64,000 nucleotides of DNA from JANPIX01 sp031425195 (GCA_031425195.1 JANPIX010000013.1:62001-126000); one strand, 5' to 3'. Numbered from the stretch's first letter, positions 24,255-32,685 are shown. Made by a program: numbers and translations. Notes: generated from the sequence alone by a model not told the origin.

Positions 24255-25346
24255 ATGCAGCACAAGGACGAAACACTTTTGCCGGGTCAGAAGGTTCGGG
24301 CACGCGGGGCCACGTCGAATGCCGCCGGACGGTTCGAGGCGGCGCAGCGTGTCGCCGTCGACGATGGCTGGGACCTGCCCGAAGAGGAACGCCTGATCCG
24401 GACCGAAGTGCGGCTGGAAGTGCCGCGTTCGGCCATCAATTATGTATCGTCGCCGGATCTTTCATTTGACAGGTCGATCAACCCCTACCGGGGGTGCGAA
24501 CACGGCTGCATCTACTGCTTTGCCCGGCCCAGCCATGCCTTTCTGAACCTGTCGCCGGGGATCGATTTTGAAACCCGCCTGATTGCCCGGCCCGGCATTG
24601 GTGCCGTACTTGACACAGAACTCCGGGCCAAATCCTATCAGGTGGCCCCCATCGCCATCGGCACGAATACCGATCCCTACCAGCCCTGCGAAGCCGAACA
24701 CCGCGTCATGCGTGAGGTGCTGGAGGTGCTGTCCGCCTTTCGCCATCCGGTTGCCATCACCACCAAAGGCACCCTTATTGAACGCGACCTCGATCTGATT
24801 GCGCCAATGGCGGCGGCTGGTCTGTTGCGCGTCGGCGTTTCGATCACGACGCTCGACCCTGTTCTGTCGCGCGCCATGGAACCCCGGGCGGCCTTGCCCG
24901 CGCGACGGTTGGAGGTGATCCGCAAACTGTCTGCCGCAGGCGTGCCCGTGCGCGTCATGGTGGCCCCTGTGGTGCCCGGCCTGACCGACCACGAGATGGA
25001 GGCGATCCTGACCGCCGTAAAAGACGCGGGCGCGATTGCAGCAAGCTGGATCTTTCTGCGCCTACCGCGCGAAGTGTCAGGATTGTTTCAGGATTGGCTG
25101 GCAAAATGCGTGCCCGGACGCGCGGCAAAGGTCATGGCGCGGGTGCGCGAACTGCATGGCGGGCGGGACTACGATCCCGAATTCGGCAAACGCATGCGCG
25201 GCGAGGGGATATGGGCCGATCTGATGGCCACCCGGTTTGACCGCGCCGCGTCCGGTCTGGGCCTGTTGCCCGCGTTAGACCCGCTGCGCCGCGATCTTTT
25301 CACGCCGCCACCCCGCGCGGGGGATCAGTTGGATCTGTTCGCCTAG
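24255..25346 (+). CDS. PA0069-family radical SAM protein
   Basis: 363-aa radical S-adenosylmethionine protein. The 4Fe-4S binding motif CEHGCIYC places cysteines at residues 81, 85 and 88. It is preceded by the family-typical NYVSSPDLSFDRSINPYRG and followed by APIAIGTNTDPYQPCE. The fold resembles spore photoproduct lyase, but the substrate of the PA0069 group is unknown to me. The ATG follows AAAGGGG. It lies between the corrinoid gene and the homocysteine methyltransferase but on the opposite strand. Its stop codon interleaves with the stop of the convergent DUF1232 gene (CTAG). Confidence 0.9.
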   Translation: MQHKDETLLPGQKVRARGATSNAAGRFEAAQRVAVDDGWDLPEEERLIRTEVRLEVPRSAINYVSSPDLSFDRSINPYRGCEHGCIYCFARPSHAFLNLSPGIDFETRLIARPGIGAVLDTELRAKSYQVAPIAIGTNTDPYQPCEAEHRVMREVLEVLSAFRHPVAITTKGTLIERDLDLIAPMAAAGLLRVGVSITTLDPVLSRAMEPRAALPARRLEVIRKLSAAGVPVRVMVAPVVPGLTDHEMEAILTAVKDAGAIAASWIFLRLPREVSGLFQDWLAKCVPGRAAKVMARVRELHGGRDYDPEFGKRMRGEGIWADLMATRFDRAASGLGLLPALDPLRRDLFTPPPRAGDQLDLFA

Positions 25347-25723
25347 CGACGGGACCACAGCCAGATCAATCCCGCCGCCGCCACACACCACAGGATGACG
25401 ATGAAGATCACCCCTGCGCGGCTGACTGGCCGGTCAGTCCTCAGGGCTGCCCGGCCGCGAAATTCGGACATGAGGGCAGGCGGCACAAGTCTGATGGCAA
25501 GCATGATGCCAAGCGGCACGATCAACAGATCATCCAGCAGTCCCAGCACCGGAATGACATCGGGGATCAGGTCAATCGGGGAAAGCGCATAGGCCGCAAC
25601 AGCAGCGGCGAGCAACCTGGCAAGGAACGGCGTGCGGGTGTCGCGCGCGGCAATCCAAAGGGCCACCACGTCGCGTTTGATATCCCGCGCCCAGGCCTTG
25701 GCCGCGCCGAGCCAGCGCCGCAA
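25343..25723 (-). CDS. YkvA-like DUF1232 membrane protein
   Basis: 126 aa. It shows the DUF1232 signature YALSPIDLIPDVIPVLG followed by LLDDL, in a region with two to three hydrophobic segments, and a last membrane helix at the C-terminus (FIVILWCVAAAGLIWLW). The family is widespread and of unknown function. The start is TTG, 14 bases after the homocysteine methyltransferase stop and preceded by GAGGCC, so the two are probably one operon. No ATG start gives a better N-terminus. Confidence 0.85.
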   Translation of the reverse strand: MRRWLGAAKAWARDIKRDVVALWIAARDTRTPFLARLLAAAVAAYALSPIDLIPDVIPVLGLLDDLLIVPLGIMLAIRLVPPALMSEFRGRAALRTDRPVSRAGVIFIVILWCVAAAGLIWLWSRR

Positions 25724-25737
25724 TCCGGCCGAGGCCT

Positions 25738-26751
25738 CTAACCGCGCCTGCCGCGCCGTTCGCGTTTCGGATCGCCAGACGTATCGCCCGTGCCATCGGT
25801 GGCGGAAGAAAACCCGCCCAGTGCCGCCGAAATCGCCTCAAGCGACGGACGGTCGCCCTTTGGCACGGTTTCAAGCGCGCGGCGCATTGCCGCCAGATGG
25901 ACAGGCATCGTGCCACAACAGCCGCCGATGATCCGCGCCCCGGCGTCCCGCGCCAGAACCGCGTATTCGGCCATCAGTTCCGGTGTCCCGTCATAGTGAA
26001 TGGCGCCGTCCTTGTATTTGGGAATACCCGCATTGCCCTTGGCGATGACCGGGCGTTCCGACCCCTGCGCAAAAAAGCCAAGCACCGTGCGCATCAGATC
26101 GGATGCGCCCACGCCACAGTTTGCGCCAAAGGCGATGGGCGGATTCGTGATCTTTTCCACCAGATCAGCGAGCCCCGCCGATGTTGTGCCCATCATCGTC
26201 CGCCCGGCCGTGTCAAAGCTCATCGTGCCACACCAGGGCATCCCGGCCAGCAGGGCCGCCTCTGCTGCGGCGCGGTATTCTTCGGGCGCGGACATGGTTT
26301 CCACCCACAGGACATCTGCCCCGCCGGCCTTCAGACCTTCGGCCTGTTCATGGAACATTTCCACCGCGATCTCGTGCGTCAGGGTGCCCATGGGCTGCAT
26401 GATCTCGCCGGTCGGCCCAACCGAACCCGCAACCACCACGACGCGGCCCGATGCATCCGCGACTTCGCGCCCAAGGGCCGCCGCGACCTTGTTGAGTTCG
26501 TGCACCTGGCCTTGCGCGCCATGCAGTTTCAACCGGCTGGCATTGCCGCCGAAACTGTTGGTCAGGAAGATATCGGATCCCGCATCAACAGCACCCCGGT
26601 ACAGGGCGCGAATGTTGTCGGGTTGTTCGATGTTCCAGAACTCTGGCGGTTCGCCCGATGAAAGCCCCATGTTGAACAGGTTCGTGCCGGTGGCCCCGTC
26701 GGCCATCAGCCAGTCATGGGTGGACAGAAGTTTGGTCAGGGCGTCGGTCAT
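25738..26751 (-). CDS. bmt: Homocysteine S-methyltransferase, betaine-type
   Basis: 337-aa zinc methyltransferase making methionine from homocysteine. The three zinc cysteines are at residue 212 in GANCGVG and at 278-279 in GGCCGT. The N-terminal ADGATGTNLFNMGL and TNSFGGN motifs bind homocysteine. It is close to the bacterial betaine-homocysteine methyltransferases, but the same domain also forms the N-terminus of MetH. With the nearby corrinoid protein it may take methyl from B12 instead of betaine. A charged low-complexity tail (GDTSGDPKRERRGRRG) ends the protein. Confidence 0.88.
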   Translation of the reverse strand: MTDALTKLLSTHDWLMADGATGTNLFNMGLSSGEPPEFWNIEQPDNIRALYRGAVDAGSDIFLTNSFGGNASRLKLHGAQGQVHELNKVAAALGREVADASGRVVVVAGSVGPTGEIMQPMGTLTHEIAVEMFHEQAEGLKAGGADVLWVETMSAPEEYRAAAEAALLAGMPWCGTMSFDTAGRTMMGTTSAGLADLVEKITNPPIAFGANCGVGASDLMRTVLGFFAQGSERPVIAKGNAGIPKYKDGAIHYDGTPELMAEYAVLARDAGARIIGGCCGTMPVHLAAMRRALETVPKGDRPSLEAISAALGGFSSATDGTGDTSGDPKRERRGRRG

Positions 26752-26767
26752 GGCAGGCCTTCCGGTT

Positions 26768-26797
26768 GCAAAGATGACGCCCCTTTGCCATGCAAAG
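26768..26797 (-). promoter_or_regulatory. Competing hairpins upstream of the bmt start
   Basis: On the bmt strand the hexamer order is CTTTGC (26797-26792), GCAAAG (26788-26783), CTTTGC (26773-26768). The middle element can pair with either flank, giving a 3-base-loop hairpin or a 9-base-loop hairpin. The second CTTTGC ends a few bases before the GGAAGG ribosome site of bmt (26763-26758). This could alter access to the site, but the pairs are short and no known SAM riboswitch class was matched. Confidence 0.4.
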
Positions 26798-26852
26798 ACT
26801 GTGGACGCAAATTCGGAATGTTCATGTTGATATGCGGCCGAGGCCCGAACGA

Positions 26853-27167
26853 TCAGAGTTCCTGCATCAGCTGCGACTTGGCGACAGGCAGAAGTTCGGC
26901 CATCTTGGCGCGAATCTGGGTGTCGCTGGCATGGCTGCCAAGATCGGTGACAAGCTTGCGCACCACATCCTCGATCCCCGCCTCTTCGAAATCGGCCTGC
27001 ACGATGCTGACCGCATATTGCTGCGCCTCGTCACCAGACTTGCCCATCAGTCCTGCCGCCCAAAGCCCCACCAGCTTGTTGCGGCGGGCTTCGGCACGGA
27101 ACTGCATGTCGGCGTCATGGGCGAATTTGGATTCAAAGGCATTTTCGCGGTCTTCGAACGATGTCAT
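26853..27167 (-). CDS. F1F0-ATPase inhibitor zeta subunit (DUF1476)
   Basis: 104-aa protein of the DUF1476 family, whose Paracoccus denitrificans member is the zeta subunit that blocks ATP hydrolysis by F1-ATPase in alphaproteobacteria. The N-terminal inhibitory part MTSFEDRENAFESKFAHDAD and the helix segment FRAEARRNKLVGLWAAGLMG are conserved. The rest is an acidic helical bundle. The much longer open frame to 27578 is antisense to purC; the ATG at 27167 gives the normal length. The gene is divergent from purC, sharing a 177-base control region. Confidence 0.92.
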   Translation of the reverse strand: MTSFEDRENAFESKFAHDADMQFRAEARRNKLVGLWAAGLMGKSGDEAQQYAVSIVQADFEEAGIEDVVRKLVTDLGSHASDTQIRAKMAELLPVAKSQLMQEL

Positions 27168-27344
27168 GGGCCTGTCCTGTTGGTTGGTTTCGCTGATGAT
27201 ATGCGCATCTTGCACGGATTGGGCAAGTCCCCGCCGCAAACTGCCCACTGCCGCCGCTTGCGACGCGCCGCGCCATGCCGTATAGGCGCGGGAAAGCGCT
27301 GTGCGCGCAATGTCGCGTGCAGGGTCAATCTGGCCGGAGCATCC

Positions 27345-28100
27345 ATGGCACGTCGCAAGAAGGTCTATGAAGGCAAGGCAAAAATTCTGTATGAAGGCCC
27401 GGAACCCGGCACGCTGATCCAGTATTTCAAGGACGACGCGCTTGTGTCTTCGGTGCCGCAGGGCAGCCAGGACGGCAAGGGTGTTCTGAATAATCGCCTG
27501 TCCGAATTTTTCATGAACGGTTTGAACAGCATCGGCGTGCCGACGCATTTCATCCGCCGAATCAACATGCGCGAGCAATTGGTGCGCATGGCCGAAATCG
27601 TCCCTGTTGAGGTGGTCGTTCGCAACTTTGCCGCGGGCGAACTGTCAACGCGGCTGGGCATCCCCGAGGGCGTGGCGCTGCCGCGCCCCATCGTCGAATA
27701 CTACTACAAGGATGACAAGCTGGGCAGTCCGATGGTCGCCGAGGAACATATCGTCGCCTTCGGCTGGGCGAACCAGCAGGATCTCGACGATATGGTCGCA
27801 TTGGCCCTGCGGGTGAACGACTTTCTGTCAGGCGTCATGATGGGCGTCGGCATCAGACTCGCCGATTTCCGCATCGAAGTGGGCCGCGTGTGGGAAGGTG
27901 ATTTCATGCGCCTGATCGTCGCCGACGAGATCAGCCCCGACAGCTGCCGCCTGTGGGACATGCGCGGCAACGAAGCGACGGGCGAAAACGCCGCGCGCGA
28001 ACCGGGGCCGCTTGCCGATGTCTATACCGAACTTGCACGTCGGCTGGGGGTATTGCCTTCGAACGTGACGCACACGACAAAACCGACGTTGATCAACTAA
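27345..28100 (+). CDS. purC: SAICAR synthetase
   Basis: Ligates aspartate to CAIR in purine synthesis. 251 aa. It starts with the typical KKVYEGKAKILYEGPEPGT and contains VPTHFIRRINMREQLVR, VEVVVRNFAAGELSTRLGI and the substrate-site segment DEISPDSCRLWD. The start chosen is the ATG at 27345, where MARRKKVYEGKAK begins the domain at once; GGAG lies about ten bases before it. purS and purQ follow, giving a three-gene purine operon. Confidence 0.96.
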   Translation: MARRKKVYEGKAKILYEGPEPGTLIQYFKDDALVSSVPQGSQDGKGVLNNRLSEFFMNGLNSIGVPTHFIRRINMREQLVRMAEIVPVEVVVRNFAAGELSTRLGIPEGVALPRPIVEYYYKDDKLGSPMVAEEHIVAFGWANQQDLDDMVALALRVNDFLSGVMMGVGIRLADFRIEVGRVWEGDFMRLIVADEISPDSCRLWDMRGNEATGENAAREPGPLADVYTELARRLGVLPSNVTHTTKPTLIN

Positions 28101-28110
28101 GGGTCTGGAA

Positions 28111-28350
28111 ATGAAAGCGCGCGTGCATGTGATGCTGAAAGACGGTGTGCTTGATCCTCAGGGCGAGGCGGTGCGCCATGCGCTTGGCACGCTTGGGTTT
28201 TCCGGTGTGACGGGCGTGCGGCAGGGCAAGGTGATCGAACTTGACCTCGCCTCGACCGACCGCACAGCCGCCGAGGCAGAAGTTCGCGCCATGTGTGAAC
28301 GCCTGCTGGCCAACACCGTGATCGAGAAATTTACCGTCGAAATCGTCTGA
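28111..28350 (+). CDS. purS: FGAM synthase subunit PurS
   Basis: 79-aa small subunit of the three-part formylglycinamidine ribonucleotide synthase (PurL-PurQ-PurS). The sequence has the family pattern: an opening MKARVHVMLKDGVLDPQGEA, the central GVTGVRQGKVIELDL, and the end NTVIEKFTVEIV. It lies 10 bases after purC and 44 bases before purQ on the same strand. PurL is not in the window. Confidence 0.95.
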   Translation: MKARVHVMLKDGVLDPQGEAVRHALGTLGFSGVTGVRQGKVIELDLASTDRTAAEAEVRAMCERLLANTVIEKFTVEIV

Positions 28351-28394
28351 TCGCCTGCGTTGACACTTCGGCCAAGATGAAAGGCTCCAAGACC

Positions 28395-29063
28395 ATGAAG
28401 GCAGCAGTCATCACCTTTCCCGGGTCCAATTGTGACCGTGACCTGGCCGTCGCTTTCGAATCCGTGGGGGCGAAGGTGACGCGGGTCTGGCACAAGGACA
28501 CGGCCTTGCCTGCAGGCACCGATATCGTCGGCATCCCCGGTGGCTTTTCGTTTGGTGATTACCTGCGCTGCGGTGCCATTGCCGCCCAATCGCCGATTTC
28601 TGCGGCCATCCGCGATCACGCAGGGCGCGGCGGGTATGTTCTCGGCATCTGTAACGGGTTTCAGGTGCTCACGGAACTCGGCCTGCTGCCCGGTGCCCTG
28701 ATGCGCAACGCGGGGCTGAAATTTCTGTGCAAGACCATCGCTTTGAAGGTTGCAACCACCGACAGCGCCTTTACCGCCGCATACCGGGCCGGGCAGACGC
28801 TGCAGGTGCCGATTGCCCATCACGACGGCAATTATACCGTCGACGCACCCACGCTCGCGCGGTTGCGGGGCGAGGGGCTGATTGCGTTCGAATATGCGGC
28901 CAATCCGAACGGCTCCATGGGCGATATCGCAGGCGTTCTGTCCGACAGCCGCCGTGTGCTGGGCATGATGCCCCATCCGGAGCGGGCCATCGATGCGCGG
29001 ACCGGGGGGCGCGACGGCGCAGCCCTTTTTGACGGGCTTGTCGGCAGATTGGCGCTGGCCTGA
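28395..29063 (+). CDS. purQ: FGAM synthase glutaminase subunit PurQ
   Basis: 222-aa class I glutamine amidotransferase that supplies ammonia to PurL. The nucleophile cysteine is in VLGICNGFQVL, and the His and Glu of the triad lie in MMPHPERA near the C-terminus. The start MKAAVITFPGSNCDRDLA is standard, so the ATG at 28395 is preferred over the in-frame ATG at 28377. A GTGGG-CAGA-CCCAC hairpin at 29091-29104 follows the gene but has no T run. Confidence 0.96.
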   Translation: MKAAVITFPGSNCDRDLAVAFESVGAKVTRVWHKDTALPAGTDIVGIPGGFSFGDYLRCGAIAAQSPISAAIRDHAGRGGYVLGICNGFQVLTELGLLPGALMRNAGLKFLCKTIALKVATTDSAFTAAYRAGQTLQVPIAHHDGNYTVDAPTLARLRGEGLIAFEYAANPNGSMGDIAGVLSDSRRVLGMMPHPERAIDARTGGRDGAALFDGLVGRLALA

Positions 29064-29120
29064 CCCGCACAGCAGCGTTGCGGGGTTGAGGTGGGCAGAC
29101 CCACGTCCTAAACTTCGCCC

Positions 29121-30884
29121 ATGACGGAGGTTTCGCCCATCCCCACATCGTCCGAAACCGCGCACCGGTCGAGTTGGCGGCTCAAGCTCATTGTGGCGTT
29201 TCTGGTGATTGTGGCGATTGCCGTGGTTCTGGTTGCCAATCGCGGGCTAAGCGACCGGTTCACCGAAACCACCCGAAGCCGTGCCGAACTTCGACTGGCG
29301 CTTTATTCGGGGAACATGGTGTCGGAATTGCAGCGCACGTCGGTTGTGCCGCTGCTCTTGGCCAGTGACCCGGCCTTGATCAGTGCGCTGGACAGCGGCA
29401 ATTTTTCGGTCACATCACAGCGCCTGATTGCATTTCAGGCCGAACTTGGAACCGCGTCGATCCTGCTTCTGGATGCCGACGGGCGCACGGTCAGTGCCAC
29501 CGACCGCAATGTTCTGGGCAGCAATCTGCGCAATGCACCCCCCTTCGTGGAAGCACAGCGCGTGCCTGATACGACATTCAGCGTGATGCCCCGTGATGGT
29601 GGCGGCAATGAATTTACCTATGCCCGCGCGATCCGCTCGGACAACCGCGTGCTTGGCGTGGTTGTTGTCGCGGCGGACCTGCTCAAATACGAACGGGCCT
29701 GGGCTGGGCTGCAGGATGCGGTGATGGTGGTCGACACCGAAAACCGCGTGATCCTGTCAACCGAACCGCGCTGGCGCGGCCTGACCGTGGCCGAGGCGAT
29801 GGCCGTTCAGGCGCCCACTTCGGCCATCGGACGCGCCCTGAAGGTGACAACCGACTGGGCGCAAGACCCGCCCGACGCTTATGTCCAGGGCGAGGCGGTG
29901 ATGCAAACCGAGGCGCGGGTGCCGTTTCAGGGCTGGCGCATCGTCACCTTTACCGCCTTTGATTCCGTGCGTGAACGCGTCAACGGCATTCTTGCGCTGG
30001 TCATCATGGGCTTTGCCATTCTTCTGGCGGTGACCTTCTATGTCCTGTCGCGCAAGGCTTGGTCGCAGAGCATGTCATTCCAACGCGAATCTGCCGAACT
30101 GCGGCTGCTCAACGCTCGATTGCAGCGCGAAATCGCAGAACGTGAACGCGTGCAGAAAGACCTTGCCACGGCGGAACTGACGCTGGCGCAATCCTCCAAA
30201 CTGGCGGCACTGGGGGAAATGTCGGCGGCAGTCAGCCACGAACTGAACCAGCCCCTTGCCGCAATGAAAACCTATCTCGCCGGCGCGCGCCTGCTGTTGC
30301 AGCGCAAACGCCCCGAAGAGGCCCTCTCGTCGTTTCAGCGGATCGACGATCTGATCGAACGCATGGGTGCGATTACCCGACAGCTCAAATCCTACGCCCG
30401 CAAAGGCGGCGAGGCGTTCGAACCTGTCGACGTGCGATCCGCCGTGTCGTCGGCCCTGTCGATGATGGAACCGCAGTTAAAATTGCGCGTTGTGAAAATT
30501 ACGCGCAGCTTGCCCCGGCAGCCTGTCATGGTCATGGCGGACAGGATCAGGCTTGAACAGGTGATCATCAACCTGCTTCGCAATGCCCTGGACGCAACCT
30601 TGACCGTGGCGAACCCGCAGATCGACATTCTTTTGTCGGCGGGCGGGCAGGCGGTGTTGGCTGTGCGTGACAACGGACATGGCATCCGGGAACTGGAAAG
30701 CCTGTTCGAGCCGTTTTATACGACCAAGAAACCCGGCGAAGGCGTCGGGCTTGGTCTTGCCATTTCGTCGGGCATCGTGACGGACCTTGGGGGTCGTCTG
30801 ACGGCCCGCAATGCGGAAGGCGGGGGCGCGGTGTTCGAAGTGGAACTGCCGATTCTCGCCAAAGACGTGAAAGCAGCAGAATGA
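29121..30884 (+). CDS. dctB: DctB-like sensor histidine kinase
   Basis: 587-aa membrane sensor kinase of the C4-dicarboxylate (DctB) type. An N-terminal membrane helix at about residues 21-41 and a second at about 290-311 enclose a periplasmic sensor domain of roughly 250 residues. A coiled coil follows, then the dimerisation domain with phospho-acceptor H373 in AAVSHELNQPLAAMKT. The ATPase domain has NLLRNALDAT, DNGHGI and GVGLGLAIS. The regulator gene follows ten bases later. No dicarboxylate transporter gene lies nearby, so the ligand is inferred only from family resemblance. Confidence 0.87.
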   Translation: MTEVSPIPTSSETAHRSSWRLKLIVAFLVIVAIAVVLVANRGLSDRFTETTRSRAELRLALYSGNMVSELQRTSVVPLLLASDPALISALDSGNFSVTSQRLIAFQAELGTASILLLDADGRTVSATDRNVLGSNLRNAPPFVEAQRVPDTTFSVMPRDGGGNEFTYARAIRSDNRVLGVVVVAADLLKYERAWAGLQDAVMVVDTENRVILSTEPRWRGLTVAEAMAVQAPTSAIGRALKVTTDWAQDPPDAYVQGEAVMQTEARVPFQGWRIVTFTAFDSVRERVNGILALVIMGFAILLAVTFYVLSRKAWSQSMSFQRESAELRLLNARLQREIAERERVQKDLATAELTLAQSSKLAALGEMSAAVSHELNQPLAAMKTYLAGARLLLQRKRPEEALSSFQRIDDLIERMGAITRQLKSYARKGGEAFEPVDVRSAVSSALSMMEPQLKLRVVKITRSLPRQPVMVMADRIRLEQVIINLLRNALDATLTVANPQIDILLSAGGQAVLAVRDNGHGIRELESLFEPFYTTKKPGEGVGLGLAISSGIVTDLGGRLTARNAEGGGAVFEVELPILAKDVKAAE

Positions 30885-30894
30885 AAGGGACCAC

Positions 30895-32223
30895 ATGGCC
30901 CGCGCAATGAAAGTGGCGATTGTCGATGACGAGGCGGACATGCGCCAGTCGATCAGCCAGTGGCTGGCCCTGTCGGGCTTTGACACCGAAACCTACCCCT
31001 CGGCAGAAGAGGCTTTGGCCGGACTTGGACCCGAATTTCCGGGCGTCGTGGTCAGCGATATCAAGATGCCCGGCATGGATGGCATGGCCTTTCTCAAACG
31101 GTTGATGAGCCTTGATTCCGGGCTTCCCGTCATCATGATCACTGGCCACGGCGATGTGCCGATGGCGGTGGAGGCGATGCGTATCGGGGCCTATGATTTT
31201 CTGGAAAAGCCCTTCAACCCCGACCGCATGACCGAACTGGCCAAGAAGGCCACGCAGATGCGCCGCCTGACGCTCGACAACCGCGCGCTGCGCCGCGAGC
31301 TAAGCGACGGGACAGTTCTGATGAAGAAACTCATCGGGTCATCGGCCATCATGGAACGGCTGCGCGAAGACATCCTCGATCTGGGACAGGCCGATAGCCA
31401 TGTCATGATCGACGGCGAAACCGGCACCGGCAAGACGCTGGTCGCCCATGCGCTCCACGCCGTGGGGCCGCGCGCGGCCAAGAAGTTCGTGACAATTTCC
31501 TGCGCTGCATGGTCGGAAGACCAACTGTCAGCCAAACTGTTCGGTCCGGCCGACGAAGGGTCGATCCCGCTGGTGGAGGAAGCCCGTGGCGGCACCCTTT
31601 GCCTTGAAGATATCGAATCGCTCAGCCATCCGTTGCAGGCCCGCCTGCTGACGCTGATCAACGAACAGGACATGCCGCCCGAAACGCGGATCATCGCGAT
31701 CTGCAACCAGCATGCCCCGGACACGACGCTGGAAGGCGTGATGCGCCCCGATCTGTTCTATCGCCTCGGGGCCATGACCATCATGCTGCCGCCGTTGCGG
31801 GCGCGGGGCGAGGATATTCTGACCCTGTTCACCCGGATGAGCGAACAGTTCGCCGAAGAATACGGCTGCGAAGCGCCGCAGGTGACGGCACAAGAGGCGG
31901 CACAGCTTTTGCAGGCACCATGGCCGGGTAACGTGCGCCAGTTGGTCAACATCGCCGAACGCGCCGTGCTGCAGAACCGTCGTGGCACGGGGTCGATTGC
32001 AAGCCTGCTGATGGCCGACAACGAGGCGTCAGGGCCGGCTTTGACGACGGAAGGCAAGCCGCTCAAAGATTACGTTGAAGCGTTTGAACGGATGCTGATC
32101 GACAACACGATGCGCCGACACAAAGGCAGCATCGTTTCGGTGATGGACGAATTGTGCCTGCCTCGCCGGACGCTGAACGAAAAGATGGCGAAGTACGGCC
32201 TGCAACGCGCCGACTACGTTTGA
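30895..32223 (+). CDS. dctD: DctD-like response regulator lacking GAFTGA
   Basis: 442-aa regulator with a receiver domain (phosphorylated D55 in VVSDIKMPG), an AAA+ domain with intact Walker A GETGTGKT at residues 174-181, and a C-terminal Fis-like helix-turn-helix ending LPRRTLNEKMAKYGL. In NtrC-family proteins about 21 residues, including the sigma-54 contact loop GAFTGA, lie between LFG and GGTL. Here only 14 lie between LFG (215-217) and GGTL (232-235), and GAFTGA is absent. Walker B reads LEDI instead of LDEI. It therefore probably cannot remodel sigma-54 RNA polymerase and may act through sigma-70, as known for Rhodobacter NtrC. Confidence 0.88.
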   Translation: MARAMKVAIVDDEADMRQSISQWLALSGFDTETYPSAEEALAGLGPEFPGVVVSDIKMPGMDGMAFLKRLMSLDSGLPVIMITGHGDVPMAVEAMRIGAYDFLEKPFNPDRMTELAKKATQMRRLTLDNRALRRELSDGTVLMKKLIGSSAIMERLREDILDLGQADSHVMIDGETGTGKTLVAHALHAVGPRAAKKFVTISCAAWSEDQLSAKLFGPADEGSIPLVEEARGGTLCLEDIESLSHPLQARLLTLINEQDMPPETRIIAICNQHAPDTTLEGVMRPDLFYRLGAMTIMLPPLRARGEDILTLFTRMSEQFAEEYGCEAPQVTAQEAAQLLQAPWPGNVRQLVNIAERAVLQNRRGTGSIASLLMADNEASGPALTTEGKPLKDYVEAFERMLIDNTMRRHKGSIVSVMDELCLPRRTLNEKMAKYGLQRADYV

Positions 32224-32685
32224 TCCGCTCTGCGCTGACCCCGGTCACGGGTCGGCGCGGATGCCGCCCGGCCCGGCCTTTCCGTCGTTTGGCGGCGTGC
32301 AGGTCAAATCGGGCATTGTCATTCGCCTGTCTTTCCCGCTAGGGTTTGCCTAACGCACGGTGTCGCCGTCGCGGAGGAATTCTCTGCTTTGGGAACAGTT
32401 GCGCCCGTGCGCCTGACCTGCGGCAGTCGGATCGGTCGAAAGACCGCAAAATTGCTTGCCAAGTCTTTGACATTGCAGGCTTTATCAGGTGGATGCCGCA
32501 AGGCTCCCGAAAGTGAACCGCGATGTTGCACGCGCGACGAATGATAACAGAGCAGGGCGGCCCTTTGGGCCCGATCCGTCTGTTTTCGCGCCCCGGCATT
32601 GCCCAAACAGATCACCGCGCCTTTGGCTTTTCCCCACCCGGATCTGATCCGCGGCGGGCTATGCCACGCGGTCGAATGGAACAAA
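32224..32685 (+). other. Gene-free 462-base leader region of rne
   Basis: No coding region was recognised here. After dctD there is a 10-bp hairpin (arms 32232-32241 and 32249-32258, one G-T pair) without a T run. A TTGACA hexamer at 32467-32472 is a possible -35 box with no convincing -10 partner. A hairpin lies at 32546-32584. If transcription starts near 32500, RNase E mRNA would have an untranslated leader of almost 200 bases. Confidence 0.45.
32546..32584 (+). promoter_or_regulatory. Hairpin in the RNase E leader
   Basis: Outer arms AACAGA (32546-32551) and TCTGTT (32579-32584) enclose an inner perfect stem GGCCC-TTT-GGGCC (32559-32571). It lies about 100 bases before the rne start. In E. 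coli rne autoregulation depends on leader hairpins; a similar role here is only an inference. Confidence 0.4.

Noticed and set aside
26752..26830. SAM-II or SAM/SAH riboswitch upstream of bmt
   Set aside because: Conserved core segments of these classes were not found; only the short competing hairpins remain.
26853..27578. 241-codon version of the zeta subunit gene
   Set aside because: The upstream part is antisense to purC; the family length of about 104 aa is reached from the ATG at 27167.
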